Positions 10,804 through 20,296 of a DNA stretch of 64,000 nucleotides are shown here, piece by piece (position 1 is the first letter of the stretch; each line of letters opens with the position of its first letter). A program made the position numbers and the translations under genes. The DNA lies in assembly GCA_019828565.1 (NCBI GenBank), contig JAHDYR010000002.1, positions 432,591 to 496,590 on the forward strand. The letters are read 5' to 3'. Origin of the DNA: Carpediemonas membranifera (taxonomy: Eukaryota; Fornicata). Below the pieces are notes generated by a model. The model worked only from the letters and a program-made list of their open reading frames with translations, was not told the origin of the DNA and made no database searches.

Positions 10804-12879
10804 TCACTTCTCCTGGGGCTGATAGGGGCCGGGGGCGGCCATGCCGTAGTTCTGGCTGTACGCAGGGTACTGCGGCACCGGGATGGGGGGCAGCTGACCA
10901 GGGTATGACGCGGGGCCGGGGGCGACCATAGGGCCCTGGGGATAGCTCGGGTAGGCGGGGTACAGCGACTGGGAAGGCAAGTACGTCGTGGGCCTGACAT
11001 TCGCTTGCTTCTTCTTCCGCTGGATCGGGCTGAGGCGCTTAACGTGCTTGTTCCGGCAGAAGCCGAAGCCAGTGCAGCAGCAACCGATGATGGTGGTGGG
11101 GAGGCAGACGGCGCAGATGACAAGCAGGCAAGGTCCGCAAAGGCAGCAACCCCAGAACACAGCGACGGAAAACCCGTAGACGAAGTAGAAGAGGAGGTAG
11201 CTTCCGTCGTCATAATAATCATCCTCATATGAAATATAAAGCTCCTCGGATGTGACCAGGGTGGCGTCGTTCGCGGTATACAGCTTCATGTAGCGGGACA
11301 CCGTGTTGGTGTCATATGCCACGTATCCCACGGTAGAATCAGTGTTGACAGAGTTAGTAGGGTCGGGTACCCGGAAGCAGAGGTTACCGTCGGATCTGAC
11401 GAATGAATAGACAGTCCACTCTCTCGCAGTGGACCAAGAGCCAGAGGAGATCGTCACTCGGAAGGAGCTGGAGGCAAAGTCGGCGCCGTCGAGGACAAAG
11501 CACGCGTACGAATCGTCGTAGGAGAACTCAGTGTCCAGGTGTACGTTGAGCGTGTCCTTGATGTAATCGGTAGAGACCGTGGTGCTGCTGTACACACACG
11601 CTCCCGTCGTGGCGCTGGCCTCGACGGAAGAGAGCGAGGCAATGGATGTGCCGACGGGCTTAGACGAAAGGCACACGGACCCGTCAGTCTTGGCATTGAG
11701 ACTTAGCCACTGGAGTGAGAGCTGGGTGGTCCCCAGACTCGGGATGATAGTGACGGGCTGAGTAATGACGTCGCCGTTGTTGAGGTTGACAGTGACATTG
11801 TGGGTACCAGCGAGGTCGACGAGGCTGTCCTCAGAGTCGATCACGGGGACCAGGGCGACTGCGGTGGTGCTGTAGGCGGTGAGGGGCTTGACCCAGCAGT
11901 TGATGCTTCCGTGCTCGGTGGTGATTGACGCCGAAGTGACCCCAGACGCGCCCGCGACCCAAGGGTTCACCAGGAGTGACTGGGAAGGAGAGATAACGGC
12001 GTCATGGGGCATGGTCGCGAAGCACTCCGAGTAACCCTGGGTACCAGAGGGTGTAGAGGTCTCGGCGGGGCAAGTCAGGCAAGACGTCGCGGCAGTGTCG
12101 GGCTGGTACTTCCCGGAGTTGCAAGGAAGGGGGCCACTGGTGGTGCCGGGTGAGTAGAAGCCGGCAGGTGTTGCGGTGCAGCTACTGAGGCCAGAGTACT
12201 TGGCAAAGTAACCGGCGGCGCATGGAGTGGCGGAAGTGTGGGGCTGGCCGTCAGCGGGGACATAGTATCCCGCAGCGGCAACCAGGCAGCTGGACTGGCC
12301 AGAGGAGGGCTGGTAGTGGCCGTCATTGCAAGGGTAGGAGTCACTGCCGTCGGCGTAGTAGCCGGCAGGGGCAGGAATGCACAGGCCGTCGTTTCTGTAG
12401 TATCCGGGATCGCAGAGCAACTCTACGGCGAAGGTGAGGACGATGTTGGTGACATAGAGGTCGTCCTGGCTCGCGGCGTCTTCAAAAAACACATGCCATG
12501 TGCCAGAAGAGGAACCGAGGGAACCGAGGGAAGAACCATAGGGCTCAAGGCACGTGGAATCATCATCAGAGTAGCAGAAGACGGTTGTTGAGAGGATGTC
12601 AGCGGAGCCGCCAGATCTGCTGCGGAGAGTGGATGTGGAGCCGCTGGGGCTCACGACTTTGATGATCACGTCGCTCGCATAGGTTGTATGGAACTGAACA
12701 GTGACTTGCTCAAGGCCTGTGATGCCAGAAGGGGCCACAAAGTCGAAATAAGCACCAGACGACGAACCATCTGGGACGTGGTAGTTACCGGTCCATGAAC
12801 GAGTGGCTGTTGAAGCTTGAAGAGAGAATGATGCAAGTAAAAGAAGGAATAGAACGCTCAGAGCACGCATTGAGCTCAT
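10804..12879 (-). CDS. Type I membrane protein: P-domain-like head, cysteine-rich repeats, proline-rich tail
   Basis: 691 residues from the ATG at 12879; a second ATG lies at 12870. A signal peptide (LSVLFLLLLASFSLQAS) is followed by a region like the P/Homo B domain of proprotein convertases (VQFHTTYASDVIIKVVSPSG, then GTWHVFFEDAASQDDLYV). Next come four or five GCC2/GCC3-like units (CDPGYY, CNDGHYQP, AGYYVPADG, CNSGKYQP), related to the repeats of the neighbouring giant protein. A long beta-rich ectodomain leads to one transmembrane stretch (LLFYFVYGFSVAVFWGCC), which runs on into a cysteine-rich juxtamembrane segment. A basic stop-transfer (KRLSPIQRKKK) and a Pro/Tyr-rich cytoplasmic tail end the protein. 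No protease domain is present. Likely cell-surface; ligand unknown. Confidence 0.8.
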   Translation of the reverse strand: MSSMRALSVLFLLLLASFSLQASTATRSWTGNYHVPDGSSSGAYFDFVAPSGITGLEQVTVQFHTTYASDVIIKVVSPSGSTSTLRSRSGGSADILSTTVFCYSDDDSTCLEPYGSSLGSLGSSSGTWHVFFEDAASQDDLYVTNIVLTFAVELLCDPGYYRNDGLCIPAPAGYYADGSDSYPCNDGHYQPSSGQSSCLVAAAGYYVPADGQPHTSATPCAAGYFAKYSGLSSCTATPAGFYSPGTTSGPLPCNSGKYQPDTAATSCLTCPAETSTPSGTQGYSECFATMPHDAVISPSQSLLVNPWVAGASGVTSASITTEHGSINCWVKPLTAYSTTAVALVPVIDSEDSLVDLAGTHNVTVNLNNGDVITQPVTIIPSLGTTQLSLQWLSLNAKTDGSVCLSSKPVGTSIASLSSVEASATTGACVYSSTTVSTDYIKDTLNVHLDTEFSYDDSYACFVLDGADFASSSFRVTISSGSWSTAREWTVYSFVRSDGNLCFRVPDPTNSVNTDSTVGYVAYDTNTVSRYMKLYTANDATLVTSEELYISYEDDYYDDGSYLLFYFVYGFSVAVFWGCCLCGPCLLVICAVCLPTTIIGCCCTGFGFCRNKHVKRLSPIQRKKKQANVRPTTYLPSQSLYPAYPSYPQGPMVAPGPASYPGQLPPIPVPQYPAYSQNYGMAAPGPYQPQEK

Positions 12880-12948
12880 TGCTTTCTCAAGTGACAAATC
12901 ACATTGGAGAAAATCTCAATCCCGCAGCCAGGAATAGATGGTTGGTTT

Positions 12949-13566
12949 ATGGTTCATTACAACGTACGTATATCCTCCGATTTCACTCTGTCCGGCACCA
13001 ACACGGGGGTCTACCCGTGTTGCCGGGAGCCTGCAGTGCGGTTTAGCACAACTACGCAGAAGACAAGCAGTGGGTGTCAGGCGAGGGCACATGTTGTCAG
13101 CGCGACTACAGGACCCGAGGCCGAGACGGTGCGGCTCGTGGGCAAGCACCGGGAGCTGTGCGTGACTCCTTTCGTCACACTGGCCGCGGTCGACTCGACT
13201 GACGACGATACTGACTCCGCCTCGGACACCGACACCGACATCATCGCATACTCCGACAGCGGGGCCACTGCGACCGACACAGACGCGGACGACTACCTTT
13301 TACCCAACCCTGATGAGGCGAAGACGTGCGCGAGTATATGGGGCAGCAAGCGGTTCAAGCTCGTAGCCACGCCGGCAAACGAGGAGGATGGCGGGCCTAG
13401 CGCGAGTAGGCGTCGGCAGATGATCGTTGACCTGACCCACGAGAGAGAGCTGGGTGCGATGGGCGCCATGATGGGCCGGCTGATGGGGATGCGGGCAGAC
13501 GCTTGTAAGCGGAAGAAGACGGCAAACGCTGTCTTCTGGGGCGACCAGGCGCATAAGGCGAAGTAG
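12949..13566 (+). CDS. Hypothetical protein, acidic Asp/Thr-rich centre
   Basis: 205 residues from the first in-frame ATG. The centre is rich in Asp, Thr and Ser (DSTDDDTDSASDTDTD) and is probably disordered. The C-terminal third is helical and basic (MGRLMGMRADACKRKKTANAV). I do not recognise a family. It sits 70 bp from the divergent P-domain membrane gene and ends 56 bp before RCC1-like copy 2. Codon use and GC match its neighbours, so it is probably a real gene, but the N-terminus is uncertain: a GTACGT at 12964 could act as a donor site, although no acceptor gives a clearly better protein. Confidence 0.5.
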   Translation: MVHYNVRISSDFTLSGTNTGVYPCCREPAVRFSTTTQKTSSGCQARAHVVSATTGPEAETVRLVGKHRELCVTPFVTLAAVDSTDDDTDSASDTDTDIIAYSDSGATATDTDADDYLLPNPDEAKTCASIWGSKRFKLVATPANEEDGGPSASRRRQMIVDLTHERELGAMGAMMGRLMGMRADACKRKKTANAVFWGDQAHKAK

Positions 13567-13622
13567 TGATCGTGTGTCAAAATGGTCCAAGTCAGTTGGG
13601 CGATCGAGTCATCTCGAAGACG

Positions 13623-15746
13623 ATGGCTGTTCAGGAACCTTTTCAGCAGCTGGACGCCTGCATTAACGATGTTGATACTGAGATTGCTAAGTTGAACGGC
13701 ATGGTGCTTCCAGACGAGGAGATCGATGCCCGCCTCGCCTGGATGGACGCTTCTCGCGCTCGCCTCGCGGCCATGCGCTCCTCAGGGCCCAAGAGTGGCA
13801 GCGACGTCCAGCATGACGCAATGAGTGGCCTGCATTCCGCCATGTCGCGCGACTATGCGGATTTGCCAGGCGACATTCCCACTCTCATGCGAGAGGCCTT
13901 CACTCGCGAGATCGGCGAGGAGTTCCCGGACGAAGACGGTGATGCAAATCAGGCCACAGCCGAGGAGGTGACTAGCGCGCTCTTGGCCCTCGACCTCCAC
14001 CATCGCAGTGCCATCAACTTTGTCAACCGGGTTGTCTCGATACTGTCACACGCCTCCCCCCCGCTGTCCATGAACAGACCCATGATACCCGGCGGCACTG
14101 ATTCCTTGCCACATTCTACAAACGATTCGCTTATCTCCGCATTCCGTCTTTCAGTCGCCATCACCGCCTCGATCCCCGGGGACGTCCCCACATTGCTCAA
14201 AGAGGCCTTCTCCAGGCACTTCAACGAGCAGATGCCCGCGATCCACGACGCAGAGACCACAACTACACCGACCAGCGCCGCATCGCTCGATTCCCTCACC
14301 GCCATGCTCTCCGAGATCCCCCCTCTCGAGCCAGCCGCGCAAGTCCTCCTCGACCGCGCCCGCTCGATCATCACCAACGGCCCCCCGCTGTCCATGAACG
14401 TCGAGCTCGCGGCGGGGCAGGCGCTCCCGGCCGCCCTGCACACACTCAACCAGGGCGCGGTGTGGGCGTGTCTGCTGGGTGGCGGGGCCAACCCAGACCT
14501 CGAGGACAGGGTGCTGGAGGAGTATCCAGAGGACTGGGCAGACGCCACCGAGATGCATCACAAGATCCGCGACGCTCTCACCCCCGAGGGCAAGTGCCTC
14601 TGGTTCCTCTGCCGCAAGTTCTTTTTCACGCTGAACGTCGCCGAGAAGGACGGCGAATGCAATCAATACTATTGGCGAGAAAGATTCTACCACCACCGCA
14701 TGTACATGGGCCGACTCTTCATGCTCTGCATTGATGATTACGACACCTCCTTCACTAGGGCCAGAATGCCCAGGGCCCTCGAAGTCTGTATCGAATGGTC
14801 AACCTACATCGACAGGACGCCCAAGGGCCTGTGGGGCTGGGGGGAGAACAAACATGGTCAGCTGGGGTTCGAGTCATCATATCGCGAGTTCGTTGACCTG
14901 ACCCGCCTCACCTTCCCCGCCTGCCCCGCGGTCGCGGAACTTGAGGCCAGCCAGCCCCCCTGGGAGAAGCACAGGATGGTGACTGCTTTGTCGATGGAGG
15001 AAGATCAGACGTTCATCCTCACCCCAGCCGGCACTGTCATGACTGGCTTCAATGCTCAGAGATATGTCGGCCCAGTCGACCGGGCGATCAGGAATCACTT
15101 CCACCCAGTCGCTGTGCCACCTGGCTTTGTCCCAGATCATATCATGCAGGGTAGCAGAGTTGCCATCCTCTCCATGGGCGATCGGCAGATGATCAGCGGG
15201 AGCAATAGATCTTCTGGCGAACTTGGGCTTGGGCACGAGAATGAGATGACCGGCTTCGTCGACCTGCCCTTCAGGGTCGACCGGATCGTGTCATCAGATT
15301 CCTTCAACGTCTTCCTCAGCGGCCGCCAGCTGCTGTTCGCCGGCAGCGTCTCTCCGCTGATCGTCCAGTCGGGCCTGCTGCCAGGATACCGCAACTACGA
15401 CAGCTGCATCACAGCCACCCCGCTCCGGTTCCCGGAGAGGGTGACGCGTCTGTTCATAACCTACAGTGATTTAATCTGGGTCACCGAGGGCCAGACCCAC
15501 TTTTTTTTAGAAACGTACGACGAACGCGAGGACAACCACAGGAGCATCATAAGAGGCGTTGCTCCGTTTGAGGCGATAGCGCGTTTTTCCTGGAACAAAC
15601 GATTATGCCTTGTGAGCTCCTCTGGAGAAAGGTTCAAGACGCCAAGCTTGTCGGACGAACAAGTGGTGATGGAGGAGTGTGAGGCGAGCACGCGTCTGAC
15701 CGAGCTCGACCATGTTGACATCGACCCGTCCCCAGTCGTTTTGTGA
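13623..15746 (+). CDS. RCC1-like repeat protein, family copy 2 (long form)
   Basis: 707 residues from ATG 13623 (MAVQEPFQQLDACINDVD). The N-terminus carries a coiled segment and then two related helical modules. The first contains DIPTLMREAFTREIGEEFP and ends HASPPLSMN. The second contains DVPTLLKEAFSRHFNEQMP and ends NGPPLSMN. They read as an internal duplication. The RCC1-like region follows (GLWGWGENKHGQLGF, ILSMGDRQMISGSN, NVFLSGRQLLFAGS). In the centre it carries the VDRAIRNHFHP variant shared with copy 4, while its C-terminus is unique. This is the only long-form copy with an unbroken frame and best represents the family. Function unknown. Confidence 0.8.
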   Translation: MAVQEPFQQLDACINDVDTEIAKLNGMVLPDEEIDARLAWMDASRARLAAMRSSGPKSGSDVQHDAMSGLHSAMSRDYADLPGDIPTLMREAFTREIGEEFPDEDGDANQATAEEVTSALLALDLHHRSAINFVNRVVSILSHASPPLSMNRPMIPGGTDSLPHSTNDSLISAFRLSVAITASIPGDVPTLLKEAFSRHFNEQMPAIHDAETTTTPTSAASLDSLTAMLSEIPPLEPAAQVLLDRARSIITNGPPLSMNVELAAGQALPAALHTLNQGAVWACLLGGGANPDLEDRVLEEYPEDWADATEMHHKIRDALTPEGKCLWFLCRKFFFTLNVAEKDGECNQYYWRERFYHHRMYMGRLFMLCIDDYDTSFTRARMPRALEVCIEWSTYIDRTPKGLWGWGENKHGQLGFESSYREFVDLTRLTFPACPAVAELEASQPPWEKHRMVTALSMEEDQTFILTPAGTVMTGFNAQRYVGPVDRAIRNHFHPVAVPPGFVPDHIMQGSRVAILSMGDRQMISGSNRSSGELGLGHENEMTGFVDLPFRVDRIVSSDSFNVFLSGRQLLFAGSVSPLIVQSGLLPGYRNYDSCITATPLRFPERVTRLFITYSDLIWVTEGQTHFFLETYDEREDNHRSIIRGVAPFEAIARFSWNKRLCLVSSSGERFKTPSLSDEQVVMEECEASTRLTELDHVDIDPSPVVL

Positions 15747-16258
15747 CCGATCGAAGTGGGCTGAACAGGAAGCGGGGCTTGAGACAGGTCGGGCAGGGTA
15801 TGCCGTAAACATGCGTCTGCTGCTGTCGTAGTCTGGGTTGGTGCCGCCGATCCGTGACACCGCGGCTGGTGAGTCGGCGAGTCGTCGATCAGAATTTGAC
15901 ATCCCCAGAACTGATGCATCCCCCACCTGGAACACTAAGTTCACGTGGCGGGCTCGGGCTGACCGGGCTCTCGCCTCGATCACGCCCGGTACTGCGGGTC
16001 GATGCTCTGTTAACCAGGACGGCCATCCTGTAATGTGGCAGCTAGTGGGGCTGTCTGACATCTTCTGGCCAATATCACTCTGGCATGTGGCGGGAGTGCT
16101 TGGGCTTATTAGTGTCGCTGTGTACCTGGCGCTGTCTTTGTTCGTCTACTACTTCCGGTAAGCGAGAAGTAGGGCTGGTTGGCATTAGACTGCGTTAGGC
16201 TGACTGACTGACTGGTAGACTGACCTGACTGCGACTGGGCTAATCAAATGATGAAGCG
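15747..16258 (+). other. Intergenic with a relic 5' flank of the RCC1-like family
   Basis: Bases 15861-15916 (GCGGCTGG, then GAGTCGGCGAGTCG, then CAGAATTTGACATC and GAACTGA) match the 5' flank of copy 4 at 44230-44288. No family coding sequence follows here. This looks like the upstream remnant of another copy that stood in tandem behind copy 2. A tiny frame at 16033-16161 would encode about 42 residues with one hydrophobic segment (ISLWHVAGVLGLISVAVYLA); I do not call it a gene. Confidence 0.5.
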
Positions 16259-17125
16259 ATGGGTGTGAATAATCAGGTTTTCATCACTGAGGCGCTACAG
16301 AGCGATCCTCCCTTGCGCGTTAAGCACGAAACTCTTATGAGTTTTAGGAAAGTAGCATTTGAATTCGGGAATGTTGGCTGCTGCCTCGTTTCACTTGGTG
16401 ATAGTCGCGTTTCGGCTACAGTGACTGCGACGATCGGTGAGCCCCTGCAAAACCAGCAGAATGAAGGAAGAATCCTCATTTCCGTGAACGACACAGCGCG
16501 CCATGCCACGATGGCGGAGAAGTCTCTTCTCGAGAACCTCCTCCAAGCCCATCTCACTCGCGTCATCACTCGGCTTAACGCGGTGAACAGAGAAGCGCTG
16601 GTGATCGCGGACAACAAGGTCTGGATCCTTCGTGTTGACACGAAGATCCTCAACAACGACGGAAACCTCACCGACGCTTGCACCCTCGCCGCTGTAGCTG
16701 CCCTCCGACACTTCCGCCTGCCCATCACAGACGTCACCCACCACGCAGACGGGTCCCAGCGGGTCAAAGTCATGCCTGCCTCGTCCCACGATCCAAGGCC
16801 CCTCGACATGCCTGGGGAGCCGCTGTCGTGTTCATTCATGGTCATGCCGACCACACCGCCCACTATAGTAGCCGACCCGACCGCGGAGGAGGAGGAGACT
16901 GCGGCCTGCTCCCCTGTCACCGTCCTCATCGACGGTGCTGGCCGCTGCTGCGGGCTGATCAAGCCAGGCGGCCCGCCCATCCCCCCAGACACAATCAACG
17001 CGCTCGTTAAGGCGGCTGATGAGCTCACAAGGCCTCTGTGCAAGCGGCTGAGCAATGAGGTGGCTGTGGACCACCAGCGTCGGAAGGTCGAGATGATCCG
17101 TGACGCTCGGATGCGGGATACATGA
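16259..17125 (+). CDS. RRP45: Exosome core subunit RRP45 (EXOSC9), RNase PH-like
   Basis: 288 residues with the fold and order of RRP45/EXOSC9: FITEAL at the start, VAFEFGNVGCCLVSLGDSRVSATV, then LVIADNKVWILRVDTKILNNDGNLTDACTLAAVAALRHF, which is the most conserved block of the family. RRP45 is one of six catalytically inert RNase PH-like ring subunits of the RNA exosome, acting in nuclear and cytoplasmic 3'-5' RNA decay and processing. The protein lacks the long C-terminal tail of the human subunit (439 residues). Start is the ATG nine codons before the conserved N-terminus. Single exon. Confidence 0.88.
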   Translation: MGVNNQVFITEALQSDPPLRVKHETLMSFRKVAFEFGNVGCCLVSLGDSRVSATVTATIGEPLQNQQNEGRILISVNDTARHATMAEKSLLENLLQAHLTRVITRLNAVNREALVIADNKVWILRVDTKILNNDGNLTDACTLAAVAALRHFRLPITDVTHHADGSQRVKVMPASSHDPRPLDMPGEPLSCSFMVMPTTPPTIVADPTAEEEETAACSPVTVLIDGAGRCCGLIKPGGPPIPPDTINALVKAADELTRPLCKRLSNEVAVDHQRRKVEMIRDARMRDT

Positions 17126-17439
17126 CGATGTGATACATGATGTCAGCGTGTGAACGCTGTCACGGTAAATACTCTTCGCGCATTTTTAAATCATTTTTTC
17201 GAGTGAATCAATCAGAATATCTTCTAATCGTGATCGAAAGAAGCGGGTCCAGTCATCTCAATAGCCTCAAAGGAGACGATTGCGGCTCATATATTTGGTC
17301 GACAACCGGATATTTTGTCGACTTCAACAATCTCCTTTTCACCAGCGTTGAAGTTCTCTGCAAGTTGGCGTTGAAGTTCCAGAGAAGCTTCAAGAGACAA
17401 TTTCTCATACAATTGGGTTTTAGTAGTAGAACATTGACA

Positions 17440-18147
17440 ATGAAACGTTCAGATTGCTCCACACTCTTTCTCCTTGACTTTGATGACACTATATGTCCCA
17501 GTTCAATGCTCAGCACGACCTCCCGTGAACAATTGCAGCAATCAGCAGTACAAAGAGAGCTAAAAGCGATAGATAAGGCCGCAGCAGCATTCATCCGCAA
17601 CATAACTACATATCCAAGCACCAGCGTTGTCATTGTGAGCGCAGGAACGTCAAGCTGGATGACTGACGCACTCTCACTCTTCCCTCGCCTAAAGCGCGTG
17701 CTTAGGAACATTCGCATGGTCTCCGCCCGCGACGACTATGAGCACATGTTCCCAGTTCATCGCCACGGCCCTATCGACTCGCCCGTGCTCTGGAAGCTTG
17801 CCTCGTTCCAGAAGATCATCAACGGGCTTGCCGGAGCCAAGTTTATCAACGTGATCAGTATCGGCGACTCTGCTGCTGAAAGGAAAGCGGCCAAATTCCT
17901 GCTCCGACCCGACGTGCTCAAGCTCAAGGGACGCCGCAGCTCTAACAAGGACAAGCACGCACACGCAGGACTCAGCGTGAAGTCGATACAAACCGCCCAC
18001 AACCCAACCACTACGGAGCTCATTGGGCAGTTTAGTCTGCTCATAGGGGCCCTGGGCCTACTGAGATTCCCGGTCAACATCGACGGGACCGTGGCTGATG
18101 TCGCACGGTTCATCGAGCAGGATAAGGACAGGATGGCGTTCGCATAG
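17440..18147 (+). CDS. HAD-superfamily protein
   Basis: 235 residues from ATG 17440. HAD motif I is FLLDFDDTICPS with both aspartates, motif II is VVIVSAGTSSW, and motif IV is probably ISIGDSAAERKAA, so a phosphatase-type active site is plausible. The motif III lysine is not obvious. The frame is open 101 codons further upstream to 17137, but that stretch is AT-richer and lacks any domain, so the later ATG just before the HAD core is preferred. Substrate unknown. The upstream 17126-17439 stretch holds nothing else I can support. Confidence 0.65.
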   Translation: MKRSDCSTLFLLDFDDTICPSSMLSTTSREQLQQSAVQRELKAIDKAAAAFIRNITTYPSTSVVIVSAGTSSWMTDALSLFPRLKRVLRNIRMVSARDDYEHMFPVHRHGPIDSPVLWKLASFQKIINGLAGAKFINVISIGDSAAERKAAKFLLRPDVLKLKGRRSSNKDKHAHAGLSVKSIQTAHNPTTTELIGQFSLLIGALGLLRFPVNIDGTVADVARFIEQDKDRMAFA

Positions 18148-18243
18148 GATGAGATAATAGATAAATTCCAGCCCATGACAACTTCTATGTGCAGAGCAAC
18201 AATCCGAGTCAATCTCACGAATTTAACGTCATATTTAAAGAGT

Positions 18244-19279
18244 CTACTCCACAGCCATCACCACCTCGTCCGCCGCCGCCACGACCCTGTCCTTGAGCCG
18301 GCTCCACACCGAGTCATACCACGCCTCGCCGTCTGCCAGGGTCTGGGAAGCTACATCGGACCAGAATGACTCGAATCTGATCTTGTCTGCGGCGGATCCC
18401 ACCAGGATCTGGTAGAAAGGGCCGTGTTGGTTTTCGACAGGCTCCCTGGACCCAGGGTAGGCCGTCTGGTCGATCGTCTCCTTGAGCACAATGGAACGGC
18501 CAGCAGGGAGTTCAGCCACTGCATTTTTGATTAAATCAAACATGTCGATCTTGACGAAGTCAAGCACAGCGTCCTTGGCCCGCTGAATACGGGCCAGAGC
18601 AGCCTGCTGCCCTTCTTCAGGGACGCCAGTGACATGTGTCCTCAGCACAACAGGGTCTGCCCCAGGGTCCTTAGCCCTCGCCTCCTCTACCTGCTTGAGT
18701 GCGTCCGGCGGCGGGTTGGGGTCGACCTCAGTCGAGTATGGGATGAGTGCCTGCACCCGCCCAATGGCGACAGAGGAGAGACGGTCGGCAAAGTGCCAGG
18801 CAAGAGAGCGGACGTGGCAGTGGATCATCTTGTTCTTACGAATGAACCGAGCGTTGAAGCCGCGAAGCCGGTAAATGGGGACGTCGTCGATAAACTGCCG
18901 AGTCAGGAAGCGGTAGTGGGTCTCGGACCTCTGCCCGCGTTCTGAGGAGGCCAGCTGCTTGTATAGACCCATGCTACGCTCCTTCTCGCGCTTGTGGAAG
19001 CGGTTGTCGAGGTCGGCCACTGTTTGGATGGTGCCCGTCTTGATCAGAGGAACATATTCCATGAAGGCAGGATCAGCGAGTGAAAACAAGTTGGCGCCAA
19101 AACCTGTGCGCTTCAGAGCCTCTGAGTGCACACGGTATTGCTTCTGCGTGAGAGGGCGGATGGAAACGGACCTCTGGTGGTAGTGAAGTAAAAAATGATA
19201 GGCGCTTCTCATATGATAGTGATGTATACTCCTCCTTGTATGTCTCAGCAAGCACGATATCAGCCACAGTGCCCTCCAT
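18244..19279 (-). CDS. Unknown conserved-looking protein, two exons (28-nt intron)
   Basis: Modelled as complement(join(18244..19143,19172..19279)), 335 residues. Exon 1 (36 codons, MEGTVADIVLAET to FFTSLPPE) and exon 2 (KQYRVHSEALKRTGFG onward) lie in different frames. They join in phase 0 when a 28-nt GTCCGT..CAG intron is removed. The product is largely helical and basic, with no transmembrane segment, motif or family that I recognise. It is divergent from the eL32 gene across 332 bp (19280-19611), which should hold both promoters. Without the intron the long frame would need an implausible N-terminus of translated promoter sequence. Confidence 0.6.
19144..19171 (-). other. Predicted spliceosomal intron, 28 nt
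   Basis: Donor GTCCGT, acceptor end CTCACGCAG. Removal joins two frames in phase 0 (LPPE | KQYRV). The donor fits the GTNNGT and the acceptor the YTYAYNNAG pattern of the other four introns in the window. Confidence 0.6.
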
Positions 19280-19611
19280 TGACTGCAGCACCAAAACGCG
19301 CAGGATAAGGCACCCAGTGTTGGCCGATGCGGCGATGAAACCTCGGGCGCCACATGAATGCGTCTGTATTGCAGCCTAGTCGGTGGGAAAGCGCTCCAAA
19401 GTGCATCCCCTGCTCAGGTGGCCGACCAAGGCCACATAATCAGCTGCGGCCAGCCAAGAAACTGGCCAGACAGATGAACAATCTTTGTTTATCATCAGCT
19501 GTATTATGTCTGCCCATCAATAGGCCCTACATATTACGTAATTATCGATTTTCCTTTTTGTCGACACATGTGTGTCGAAGTCTTGAGTCGAGAAGCGATC
19601 TTTAAGTGATA

Positions 19612-20090
19612 ATGGCCGGCCCTCGTGCACTTTGCAAGCCCAAGATTGTGAAGAAGAAGACCAACTCCTTCAAGCGTTTCCAGTCCCAGCGTTTCAAGCG
19701 CGTTTCCGTTCGTACCACCGAGCTTTTGCCAATTTTTTACATAGACCTCCTGGCGCCAGGTTCACGGTATCGATAGCTCCCTTCGCCGTATGTATTCCTC
19801 TTTTTGCATCGTTTTATCCAGGTGGCATGCGCGGTGAGATCCCCAAGCCTAACATTGGCTACCGTTCCAACAAGAACACCCGCCACATGCTCCCCAACGG
19901 CTTCTTCCTCCACCAGGTTGCCAACGTTAAGGATCTTGAGGTTCTCCTTAACCACAACCGCACCTACGCTGCCCAGATCGCCGCTACCGTTTCCGCCCAG
20001 AAGCGCAAGGCTATCGTCGCCCGCGCCAAGGAGCTCAACATCCGCGTGCTCAACGCCGACGCTAAGCTGAGAACCGAGGAGCAGCAGTAA
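19612..20090 (+). CDS. RPL32: 60S ribosomal protein eL32, three exons
   Basis: Modelled as join(19612..19707,19745..19787,19822..20090), which encodes exactly 135 residues, the same length as human RPL32. Exon 1 gives MAGPRALCKPKIVKKKTNSF, exon 2 the WRQVHGIDSSLR block (human WRKPRGIDNRVR), exon 3 PNIGYRSNKNTRHMLPNGF to the C-terminal RTEEQQ. eL32 is a large-subunit protein of the cytosolic ribosome. Each exon alone is frame-incompatible with the next, so the two tiny introns of 37 and 34 nt are needed. Codon use is biased to C-ending codons, as expected for a highly expressed gene. Confidence 0.93.
19708..19744 (+). other. Predicted spliceosomal intron 1 of RPL32, 37 nt
   Basis: Donor GTTCGT, acceptor end TTTACATAG, phase 0. 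Joining gives KRVS | TSWRQVHGID, which aligns without gap to yeast and human eL32. The other nearby GT sites break the alignment. Confidence 0.85.
19788..19821 (+). other. Predicted spliceosomal intron 2 of RPL32, 34 nt
   Basis: Donor GTATGT, acceptor end TTTATCCAG, phase 1. Joining gives GIDSSLR | RGMRGEIPKPNIGY, which aligns to eL32 with no gap. Confidence 0.9.
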
Positions 20091-20296
20091 GATGTTAAAC
20101 GGTCTCGACTAAACATTTCTTGAGGGTCCTTTACTGAGTCAGATGGTTCGAAGCTAAAGGGTGATGCCGACGACGAAGAGGTTGTGCAGTGTGCAAGCCT
20201 CATTGCTTCACGCAGTGAGACAAAGCGCCTCTTTGTGTGACACGGCTACGACTCTTCAGAGTTAAGAACGAAGACCGACGTTTTCGAAAAGCTTAT

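Noticed and set aside
17137-17439. N-terminal extension of the HAD protein
   Set aside because: Open by chance in AT-richer DNA; the HAD core begins directly after ATG 17440.
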